47,333 nucleotides of DNA from an uncultured Burkholderiales bacterium (GTDB lineage Bacteria > Pseudomonadota > Gammaproteobacteria > Burkholderiales > Burkholderiaceae_C), in NCBI GenBank assembly GCA_903961095.1, contig CAJCDH010000032.1, positions 1 to 47,333 on the forward strand, in the 5' to 3' direction. The translations under genes and the position numbers were made by a program. Below the pieces are notes generated by a model. That model saw only the letters and a program-made list of their open reading frames with translations. It was not told where the DNA came from and made no database searches. This document shows positions 40,735 through 47,333 of the stretch, piece after piece (the first letter of the stretch is position 1; the number at the start of each line of letters is the position of its first letter).

Positions 40735-42157
40735 AGCGGAAGATTTTTCCGGGATTCATGATGTTGTGAGGGTCAAGTGCCTGCTTCAAGGTGCGCATCA
40801 TGTTGACTGCGCCGATGCCAGCTTCTGTCACTAAGAAGTCCATTTTGTGCAGGCCAATGCCGTGCTCGCCAGTGCATGTGCCGCCTAGGCGCAAGGCACG
40901 GCTGACGAGTTTGTGATTCAGATCTTCTGCAATTTCACGCTCACTTGGAATTTCGGGGTCGATCAGATAGCCAAAGTGGAAGTTGCCATCACCCACGTGA
41001 CCCACCAAAAAGTAGGGCAAACCACTGGCTTCAGTTTCAGCCACAGAGTCAAGCAGGCAATCTGCCAATTTGCTGATCGGGACACACGTGTCGGTGCTAA
41101 TGGCTCGGCAGCCTGGTCTGCTTTGAAGCGCCGCAAAATAAGCGTTGTGTCTCGCCGTCCAAAGGCGTGTGCGCTCTTCGGGTGTGGTGGCCCATTCGAA
41201 AGCGTTGCCGCCATGGTCGCTGGCAATTTCTTGAACGGTTTCGGCTTGCTCTTTCACACCAGCAGGCGAGCCATGAAACTCCATCAACAACATGGGCTCT
41301 TCACGCAAGCTTAACTTGGCATATGCATTGACCATGCGCACCGAGTTGTGATCGATCAACTCGACCCGCGCAATGGGGACACCCAATTGGATGACTTGAA
41401 TCACCGTTTGCACAGCAGCCTCAATGCTGGGAAAGGAGCAGATCGCTGCTGAAATGGCCTCAGGCAAAGGGTAGAGACGAACCGTCACTTCGGTCATCAC
41501 GCCCAAGGTGCCTTCGCTGCCTACAAACAAACGTGTGAGGTCATAGCCTGCGCTCGATTTTTTGGCGCGTGTGCCAGTCCGTATGACTTCGCCTGAAGCG
41601 GTGACCACTTCAAGGGCCAACACGTTTTCACGCATGGTGCCGTAGCGAACGGCATTGGTGCCGCTAGCGCGTGTAGCACTCATGCCGCCAAGGGTGGCAT
41701 CTGCGCCAGGGTCGATAGGGAAAAACAAGCCCGTTGACTTGATTTCTTCATTCAATTGTTTGCGCGTGACGCCGGGCTGAACGGTCACGGTCAGGTCTTC
41801 TGCATTCACTGACAAAACTTGATTCATCCGCGTCAGGTCAATGCTGATGCCGCCTTGAACGGCCAGCAGATGGCCCTCTAAAGATGAGCCAACGCCAAAA
41901 GGAATGACCGGTACTTTGTATTCGCTGGCCAATTTGACGGCATCGGACACATCTTGTGTGCACTCGGCGAATACCACGGCGGAGGGTGGGGGAACTGGCG
42001 CAAATGCCGACTCATCGCGGCCGTGTTGTTCTCGAATGACCAGTGCGGTTGAGCAGTTGGCACCAAAACGAGCCTTCAAAGCATCTAGAAAGACCTGCGG
42101 AACAGCGCGTGCTGTGACAACGGGCGCTAAATGGGCTGCTGGGGTCGGTGCGTTCAT
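40733..42157 (-). CDS. FAD-linked oxidase, D-lactate/glycolate dehydrogenase (GlcD/Dld) type
   Basis: A 474-residue flavoprotein of the VAO/PCMH superfamily that oxidises a 2-hydroxy acid such as D-lactate or glycolate. The FAD domain has VPVIPFGVGSSLEGH near residues 90-105 and DPGADATLGGMSATRASGTNAVRYGTM, and the C-terminal cap has VGHVGDGNFHFG and TCTGEHGIGLHKMDFL. I set the start at the ATG at 42157 (MNAPTPAAHL), which has GGAG eight bases upstream; the open frame to 42247 is not supported. No Fe-S partner gene (glcE/glcF) is adjacent, so a single-subunit D-lactate dehydrogenase is more likely than glycolate oxidase. Confidence 0.92.
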   Translation of the reverse strand: MNAPTPAAHLAPVVTARAVPQVFLDALKARFGANCSTALVIREQHGRDESAFAPVPPPSAVVFAECTQDVSDAVKLASEYKVPVIPFGVGSSLEGHLLAVQGGISIDLTRMNQVLSVNAEDLTVTVQPGVTRKQLNEEIKSTGLFFPIDPGADATLGGMSATRASGTNAVRYGTMRENVLALEVVTASGEVIRTGTRAKKSSAGYDLTRLFVGSEGTLGVMTEVTVRLYPLPEAISAAICSFPSIEAAVQTVIQVIQLGVPIARVELIDHNSVRMVNAYAKLSLREEPMLLMEFHGSPAGVKEQAETVQEIASDHGGNAFEWATTPEERTRLWTARHNAYFAALQSRPGCRAISTDTCVPISKLADCLLDSVAETEASGLPYFLVGHVGDGNFHFGYLIDPEIPSEREIAEDLNHKLVSRALRLGGTCTGEHGIGLHKMDFLVTEAGIGAVNMMRTLKQALDPHNIMNPGKIFR

Positions 42158-42306
42158 GGTGCGGCTCCAAGTTGAAGGGCAGTCAAAATTTAAGGTGTGA
42201 CAATGCACATTGACCATGCTTGGAGAAATGTTCCCAAACTCGGTCAAAATCAGAGTTTACGCTGAGACCCGCATTTTTGCAGACCACCATGCACAGGGAA
42301 AACACC

Positions 42307-42861
42307 ATGGGAAACAGACTGACACAAATTGCCACCCGAACAGGTGACGAAGGCACCACCGGCTTGGGCAACAACCAGCGGGTGTCCAAAAACAGCTTGC
42401 GTGTTCATGCCATGGGCGATGTGGATGAGTTGAATTCGCACATAGGCTTGTTGCTCTGCGAAAACATGCCGGAAGACGTGCGCAACTTGTTGATTGAAGT
42501 GCAGCATCAGCTGTTTAACTTGGGTGGTGAATTGTCCATTCCCGGCTTTGAGTTGTTGAAGGTCGAAGCCGTGCTGGTTTTAGATGAAGCGCTCGAGCAA
42601 TACAACTCGCAACTGCCCAAGCTGGAGGAGTTCATTTTGCCCGCTGGCAACCGTGCTGCAGCCCAAGCGCATATTTGTCGCACAGTGGCCAGACGCGCAG
42701 AGCGGGCCACTGTGGCACTTGGCAATGAGGAGGCGCTGAACGAGGCTCCACGCCAATACTTAAACCGAATTTCCGATTTGATGTTTGTCCTCTCAAGGGT
42801 CTTAAACCGAATGGACGGCGGAACCGATGTGTATTGGAAAAGTGAGCGCATGAAAAAGTGA
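42307..42861 (+). CDS. PduO-type ATP:cob(I)alamin adenosyltransferase
   Basis: A 184-residue enzyme that transfers adenosyl from ATP to cob(I)alamin to make adenosylcobalamin. The N-terminal RTGDEGTTGLGNNQRVSK is the ATP-binding segment of the PduO/MMAB type; GDVDELNSHIG, the central ELSIPG region and RTVARRAERA with YLNRISDLMFVLSR complete the trimer-forming helical bundle. The start at 42307 has AGGGA upstream and gives the family N-terminus. It suggests use of B12 coenzyme, for example by methylmalonyl-CoA mutase, though no such gene lies here. No cobalamin riboswitch was recognised upstream. Confidence 0.95.
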   Translation: MGNRLTQIATRTGDEGTTGLGNNQRVSKNSLRVHAMGDVDELNSHIGLLLCENMPEDVRNLLIEVQHQLFNLGGELSIPGFELLKVEAVLVLDEALEQYNSQLPKLEEFILPAGNRAAAQAHICRTVARRAERATVALGNEEALNEAPRQYLNRISDLMFVLSRVLNRMDGGTDVYWKSERMKK

Positions 42862-42920
42862 GCGCACGAAAAATAAACCCGCCCTGAAATAAAAGGCTTG
42901 CGAGCTAAGCTCTGACGAAA

Positions 42921-42962
42921 CTGTCACCAAAGCGCAAGCATTGGGGGTTTTCAGGGTGACAG
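42921..42962. repeat. 8-bp inverted repeat upstream of acetoacetyl-CoA synthetase
   Basis: CTGTCACC (42921-42928) and GGTGACAG (42955-42962) are perfect inverted copies 26 bp apart, ending 22 bp before the start of the synthetase gene. It has no T run, so it is not a terminator. It could be an operator or a leader hairpin. Confidence 0.45.
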
Positions 42963-42984
42963 CAAGCATGGCGCAGGCTAGGCT

Positions 42985-45195
42985 ATGGCCATGAACGCAA
43001 GCACCCCCAAACCATTCTTATCGCCGTTTCGCAGCTCGCTTGCAGACTTGCCCAAGTCTGCGCCGCAAGCGCCGCATGCCTACCTGCCGCAAATTCGTCT
43101 TTATCAAGACTGGTTGCAACACAACCGAGGCATTGCATTTGAAGAGTACAAAGACCTCTGGCAATGGTCAATCACGGAGCTCGATGCATTTTGGCAAAGT
43201 ATTTGGGACTACTTTGACATTCAATCGCCCACGCCGCACGAGAGCGTGTTGGCCAACAATGCCATGCCAGGCGCCATCTGGTTTCCTGGCGCACAAGTTA
43301 ACTATGCAAGCCAAGTCTTAAGGCATGTTGACCAGGCCCACGCAGCAGGCTTTCCGGCCGTGATTGCGCAAAACGAAAAAGGTCAGCATCAAGAAATCTC
43401 ATGGCCCGAACTACAGCGCCAAGTAGCCTCCATGGCCTTGCATTTAAAAGCACTGGGCCTTCAACCTGGCGATCGGGTGGCGGCTTACTTGCCCAATATT
43501 CCTGAGGCCATCGTGGCATTCTTGGCCACCGTGAGTGTGGGCGGTGTGTGGAGCATTTGCGCACCCGACATGGGAACCTTGGCGGTATTGGATCGCTTTA
43601 GACAGATAGAGCCAAAGATACTGATTGCCTGTGATGGCGTGACGTATGGTGCCAAGGATTACGACCGCATGAGCGTGGTGCAAGAACTCAAGGATGCATT
43701 GCCCTCGGTGCAGCATGTGATTTTGCATGACAACTTGGGCGTTGCAGATTTGGCCAGCAATGAGGTGGCGTCTGCCATTCGCATGTCTCAAACCACCTCA
43801 AAGCATGGGCCGCAGGTCGATGCTTTCAAGCCGATGTCATTGCCGTTCGATCATCCACTTTGGATTGTTTATTCAAGCGGCACCACGGGCTTGCCAAAGC
43901 CCATTGTGCATGGCCATGGCGGCACCCTGATTGTGGCCTTGGCGCTTAAAATTCTGCACAACGATGTTGGCTGCAGTTATCACCGCAACAGCTGGGGTGA
44001 GCGTTTTCATTGGTACAGCTCAACAGGTTGGGTCATGTGGAATGCGCAAGTGGGCGGGCTGATGAATGGCACCACATGCGTCATTTATGACGGCAACCCA
44101 GGCGGCAGCAAAGACAATCCAGATTGGAGCACGCTGTGGCGTTTTGCGGCAGAAAACAAAGTGACATTTTTTGGTGCTGGCGCTGCATTTTTTGCCAACT
44201 GCCAGAAGTCCGGCATTGATCTCACGCAGTGTGGCGACTTGTCTCGTGTGCGCGCATTGGGCACCACAGGCTCACCGCTTTCGCCAGAGACGCAAAACTG
44301 GGGCAACGCGCAATTTCAACGCATCAAAGCGCAGCACGCACAGTCACCTTACCTTCACCGTGAAACAGACGGCGACATTTGGTGGTGCAATATTTCGGGC
44401 GGTACAGACTTTTGCGGCGCCTTCATTGGTGGCAATCGTGAATTGCCGCAAGAGGCTGGCGTCATGCAATGCCGCTTGTTGGGCTGCGCCGTGGAGGCCT
44501 GGAATGAAGCGGGTGAGCCCGTGCATGGCGAGGTGGGCGAACTGGTGTGCGCGCAGCCTATTCCTTCGATGCCTTTGTATTTTTGGAACGATCAAAACAA
44601 CGCACGCTACTTAGCCAGTTATTTTGAAATGTACCCCGCTGGCCATGGCCGAAAACCAGGTGGTGGTGATGCAGATGCCGCTTTTGGGGGTGTTTGGCGA
44701 CACGGCGATTGGTTGAGAATTGGCGCCGCTGAGCAAGGCCAAAACGGCGGTGAAGGCTGTGTTATTTTTGGCCGCAGTGATGCCACCATCAATCGCCACG
44801 GCTTGCGCATGGGCACCAGTGAACTTTACAGCGCGGTTGAGGCTTTGCCTGAAGTGATCGACAGCATGGTGGTTGATTTGGAATACTTAGGCCGCGAAAG
44901 TTATATGCCCTTGTTTGTGGTCTTAAGAGACGGACTGACTTTGGACGACGCCTTAAAAGGCACTTTGAACAACGCCATCAAAACCGCCTTGAGCCCGCGT
45001 TTTATTCCCAATGAAATTTTTCAAGTGTCTGAAATCCCGCGCACCTTGTCTGGCAAAAAACAAGAGTTGCCCATCAAAAAACTCATGCTGGGGCAAGCCT
45101 TAGAAAAAGTCGTCAACAAAGATGCAATGGCCAATCCGGCATGCTTAGATTGGTATGTTGATTTGGCAAAAAAACATTTGGCCAAAACGGCATGA
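42985..45195 (+). CDS. Acetoacetyl-CoA synthetase (acetoacetate-CoA ligase)
   Basis: A 736-residue ANL-superfamily ligase that joins acetoacetate and CoA using ATP. This lets the cell use acetoacetate from polyhydroxybutyrate or leucine breakdown. The N-terminal ACAS-type region contains ESVLANNAMPGAIWFPGAQVNYA, the P-loop is YSSGTTGLPKPIVHGHGG, and the acetoacetyl-CoA synthetase-type core has WYSSTGWVMWN and ISGGTDFCGAF. The catalytic Lys lies in PRTLSGKKQELP near the end. It is longer than the common 650-residue form. ATGs at 42985 and 42991 are both possible starts. Confidence 0.93.
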   Translation: MAMNASTPKPFLSPFRSSLADLPKSAPQAPHAYLPQIRLYQDWLQHNRGIAFEEYKDLWQWSITELDAFWQSIWDYFDIQSPTPHESVLANNAMPGAIWFPGAQVNYASQVLRHVDQAHAAGFPAVIAQNEKGQHQEISWPELQRQVASMALHLKALGLQPGDRVAAYLPNIPEAIVAFLATVSVGGVWSICAPDMGTLAVLDRFRQIEPKILIACDGVTYGAKDYDRMSVVQELKDALPSVQHVILHDNLGVADLASNEVASAIRMSQTTSKHGPQVDAFKPMSLPFDHPLWIVYSSGTTGLPKPIVHGHGGTLIVALALKILHNDVGCSYHRNSWGERFHWYSSTGWVMWNAQVGGLMNGTTCVIYDGNPGGSKDNPDWSTLWRFAAENKVTFFGAGAAFFANCQKSGIDLTQCGDLSRVRALGTTGSPLSPETQNWGNAQFQRIKAQHAQSPYLHRETDGDIWWCNISGGTDFCGAFIGGNRELPQEAGVMQCRLLGCAVEAWNEAGEPVHGEVGELVCAQPIPSMPLYFWNDQNNARYLASYFEMYPAGHGRKPGGGDADAAFGGVWRHGDWLRIGAAEQGQNGGEGCVIFGRSDATINRHGLRMGTSELYSAVEALPEVIDSMVVDLEYLGRESYMPLFVVLRDGLTLDDALKGTLNNAIKTALSPRFIPNEIFQVSEIPRTLSGKKQELPIKKLMLGQALEKVVNKDAMANPACLDWYVDLAKKHLAKTA

Positions 45196-45199
45196 CAAG

Positions 45200-45230
45200 A
45201 AAAAAGCCAGTGTGAAAACACACTGGCTTT
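45200..45230 (-). terminator. Strong terminator between convergent genes
   Basis: A 12-bp perfect stem (AAAGCCAGTGTG, 45203-45214, with CACACTGGCTTT, 45219-45230) and an AAAA loop. On the minus strand the stem runs into a row of T (45205-45200), so it ends dapD transcription; it may also stop the synthetase transcript, though the plus strand has only three T. Confidence 0.85.
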
Positions 45231-45268
45231 GTAGCCTGAATAAATGCGCAGCAAGCGCAATTTCAAAA

Positions 45269-46252
45269 TCAGTTCTTGTGCAAATCTGCGTTCAAGCTAC
45301 CCCAGCTCTCGGTGCGAGGAATAGCCTGCACGGCGCCTGATTGTGAATCGCGGCGGAACAAGATGCCATTGCGGCCAGACAACTCACGCGCCTTGACCAC
45401 ACTGCCATCGGGCATTTTGACGCGCGTACCACCCGTGATGTAGCAGCCCGCTTCCACCACGCAATCGTCACCCAATGAAATGCCAATGCCAGAGTTGGCA
45501 CCCAGCAAACAACGCTTGCCCACTGAGATCACTTCTTTGCCACCACCCGACAAAGTGCCCATGATGGAAGCACCGCCGCCCACATCGCTTTGATCGTCGA
45601 CCAACACGCCCGCACTGATGCGGCCCTCAACCATGGAGGCGCCCAAGGTGCCTGCGTTGAAGTTGCAAAAGCCTTCGTGCATCACGGTAGTGCCAGAGGC
45701 CAAGTGTGCACCCAAGCGCACGCGGTCGACGTTGGCAATGCGCACACCGGAGGGCACCACGTAGTCGGTCATGTAAGGGAATTTGTCGACCGCCTTCACA
45801 TCGAACACCACACGGGCTGCGCGTGCACGCAGTCGAGCGTCTTGCAATTGGTCTAAGGGGCAAGGGCCCATGGAGGTCCATGCCACATTGGCCAACATGC
45901 CAAAAATACCTGCCAAGTTGGCTTGATGTGGTTTGACCAAACGGTGGCTCAACAAGTGCAAACGCAAGAACACGTCGTGTGTGTCTTTTGCCGGCTCTGC
46001 CAAAGTGGCAATGCTGGTTTTGACGGCCACCACATTGACACCGCGCAATTCGCAAGGGCCGAGTGTTTTGACAAAGGCCGCACCCAAATGGGTGCGGGCA
46101 TCAGCCTCGCTGAGAACGTGACTGCCGCTCTCTTGCACGCCTTCAGCCAGTTGCGGTGCTGGGTACCATGTGTCTAACACGGTGCCGTCTTTGGCGATGG
46201 TGGCTAAGCCGAAGGCGATAGCGCCACTTTGAATCATGGGAGGGGTTTGCAT
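45269..46252 (-). CDS. dapD: 2,3,4,5-tetrahydropyridine-2,6-dicarboxylate N-succinyltransferase (DapD)
   Basis: DapD transfers succinyl from succinyl-CoA to tetrahydrodipicolinate in the succinylase route to meso-diaminopimelate and lysine, needed for peptidoglycan. The 327-residue product is the long form seen in Pseudomonas and Actinobacteria rather than the 274-residue E. coli form. The left-handed beta-helix with hexapeptide repeats runs through [41 protein letters not shown] and [21 protein letters not shown]. The N-terminal third is the alpha/beta domain of this form. It stands alone with a terminator downstream. Confidence 0.94.
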   Translation of the reverse strand: MQTPPMIQSGAIAFGLATIAKDGTVLDTWYPAPQLAEGVQESGSHVLSEADARTHLGAAFVKTLGPCELRGVNVVAVKTSIATLAEPAKDTHDVFLRLHLLSHRLVKPHQANLAGIFGMLANVAWTSMGPCPLDQLQDARLRARAARVVFDVKAVDKFPYMTDYVVPSGVRIANVDRVRLGAHLASGTTVMHEGFCNFNAGTLGASMVEGRISAGVLVDDQSDVGGGASIMGTLSGGGKEVISVGKRCLLGANSGIGISLGDDCVVEAGCYITGGTRVKMPDGSVVKARELSGRNGILFRRDSQSGAVQAIPRTESWGSLNADLHKN

Positions 46253-46308
46253 GGAGGTGTCTAAAAAATCAAAAAAGAGATTATCGGGCTTTGTGAGGCA
46301 GTTTGTCT

Positions 46309-47333
46309 TTAGCGCAATTCAGACAAGGCAATGGTTTGTTTTTTGAGCCATTCGCCGCGTGTATTTTGGAAGCCCAATTGAATTTGTTGTTTGGACCAAT
46401 CCATTTCAATCAGACCAAAGTGATTTTGCGTAATGAGTTCACCCAAACGATTGGGGCCGTCTTCTTTGGCCGTCGCCCAAGCATGTGTCATGCCGCTAGA
46501 GGTGATTTCGTACAAGGGATAGCCTTCTGTGCCACTGCTTTTGTAGATGGCGCCAATGTGCCGGTCACCGGATAAAAGCACGACACCTTTTGCACCTGTT
46601 TTTTGAATGAGTCGCTTTAACTTCTCTTGTTCGCGAGGGAAGTTGCCCCAGCCCTCCCAACCATGGCCTTCCACGATCACTTGAACACCTGAGACGATCA
46701 AGCGGACTTCCGCAGGCTCTTTCAATTGCGTTTCAAGCCAGGCCCATTGAGCCTCTCCCAACATGGTTTTTTGGGGATCTGAGTCTGGCACATACCGTTC
46801 TTTGCCTGGCGCATTGCGTTGATCGGTGACGCGTAGCTTGGACCTGAACCAACGGGTGTCCAACAAAACAACTTGGACGCGCTGCCCCGGCGGGCCAAAA
46901 ACATGTGCGTGATAAAGCCCGGGGCGTGTTTTGCGGGGGTCGTCAGACGGCAGTTGCCAGAAGTCGACAAAAGCATTTTTAGCGTCTTGCTTGTGAGGAA
47001 ACTCAACACCGCCATCGTTCAAGCCCATGTCGTGATCGTCCCAAATGGCCAAGTGAGGGATGCTGGCACGCAATGCGGCAAATCCGGGCTGCGCTGCTTG
47101 GGCCGCATAGGCATTTTCTAAATTCTGCAACTGCCAAGGCTGGCTGCTCGCGTAAACATTGTCGCCGCCAAAAATAAACAGATCGGGCTTTGTGGCCAAA
47201 ATGGTTTCCCAAATGGGCTGAGGTTTATGTTGATCAATGCAAGAGCCAAAAATAATCTTTTGAACGTGAGTGGGCCAGGCTGGCAAACCCTTGGCGTTGC
47301 CTGAAGCCATACTGCTGACTTGTGCGCCTGCAC
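46309..47333 (-). CDS. PhoD-like alkaline phosphatase/metallophosphatase, 5' end outside the window
   Basis: A metallophosphatase of the PhoD type with about 340 visible residues. Motifs are FGSC and GGDNVY, then [10 protein letters not shown], and GDRHIGA near the C-terminus, which together hold the metal ligands. Relatives are exported and hydrolyse phosphodiesters or phosphate esters. An ATG at 47310 exists, but the frame stays open to the window edge and the codons before it read like the end of a signal peptide (AGAQVSS), so the true start is probably beyond 47333. The gene is 56 bp downstream of, and on the same strand as, nothing in view; dapD follows it on the same strand. Confidence 0.88.
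   Translation of the reverse strand, partial: AGAQVSSMASGNAKGLPAWPTHVQKIIFGSCIDQHKPQPIWETILATKPDLFIFGGDNVYASSQPWQLQNLENAYAAQAAQPGFAALRASIPHLAIWDDHDMGLNDGGVEFPHKQDAKNAFVDFWQLPSDDPRKTRPGLYHAHVFGPPGQRVQVVLLDTRWFRSKLRVTDQRNAPGKERYVPDSDPQKTMLGEAQWAWLETQLKEPAEVRLIVSGVQVIVEGHGWEGWGNFPREQEKLKRLIQKTGAKGVVLLSGDRHIGAIYKSSGTEGYPLYEITSSGMTHAWATAKEDGPNRLGELITQNHFGLIEMDWSKQQIQLGFQNTRGEWLKKQTIALSELR

Noticed and set aside
44354-44366. Further parS-like sequence in the acetoacetyl-CoA synthetase gene
   Set aside because: TTCACCGTGAAACA has an extra base in the centre and lacks the full left arm.

Overview
The window reads as one contiguous piece of a betaproteobacterial chromosome, most likely order Burkholderiales and close to Comamonadaceae. 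This rests on gene families and gene order: a DUF3717-DUF1289 fusion, a fused indolepyruvate:ferredoxin oxidoreductase, a long-form DapD, and the block mnmG-rsmG-lysE-parA-hydrolase-parB. The assignment is by recognition, not by a database search. Coding density is high. No rRNA, tRNA, CRISPR array, insertion sequence or prophage was seen.

Layout. Positions 1-4.0 kb hold moaC, a secreted BepA-like M48 protease, an AT-rich pair (a small phospholipase A2-like protein and a lipoprotein) and a DUF3717/DUF1289 protein. Positions 4.0-6.7 kb hold yaeQ, purB and a glutathione S-transferase. Positions 6.8-14.6 kb are a tightly coupled minus-strand operon of nine genes for modifying membrane lipids: glutathione peroxidase, FAD amine-oxidase-like protein, DUF1365, cyclopropane-fatty-acid-synthase-like methyltransferase, chalcone-isomerase-like protein, GPH-family transporter, DUF3833 lipoprotein, SDR and an NTF2-like protein. 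Then come glnE (minus), yhdP, a sensor kinase/response regulator pair, a small membrane ORF, mltA and the large indolepyruvate oxidoreductase gene. From 29.4 to 34.8 kb are a Spy-like Met/His-rich protein, pirin, hemerythrin, an Old Yellow Enzyme, an MFS carrier and a class II aldolase. From 34.9 to 40.7 kb is the mnmG-rsmG-lysE-parA-hydrolase-parB block. The right end has an FAD-linked oxidase, a cobalamin adenosyltransferase, acetoacetyl-CoA synthetase, dapD and a PhoD-like phosphatase cut by the window edge.

The most informative non-coding signal is the 284-bp convergent intergenic region 29165-29448. It has an AT-rich stretch, four tandem TAG triplets, a G-rich spacer and four DnaA-box-like 9-mers, two of them perfect. 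This matches the published layout of a bacterial unwinding element (DnaA box, GC-rich spacer, DnaA-trio, AT-rich DNA). Seven to eight kb to the right are three parS sites, two perfect and one matching the known degenerate consensus, inside mnmG and rsmG, and then parA and parB. Together these suggest that the window contains the replication origin and centromere-like region of the chromosome, although dnaA itself is not present.

Other points of interest are the possible phospholipase effector/lipoprotein immunity pair, the lipid-remodelling operon whose gene set resembles the singlet-oxygen-regulated furan-fatty-acid genes of alphaproteobacteria, and a 48-residue membrane ORF whose start codon overlaps the divergent mltA start codon within one CATG.
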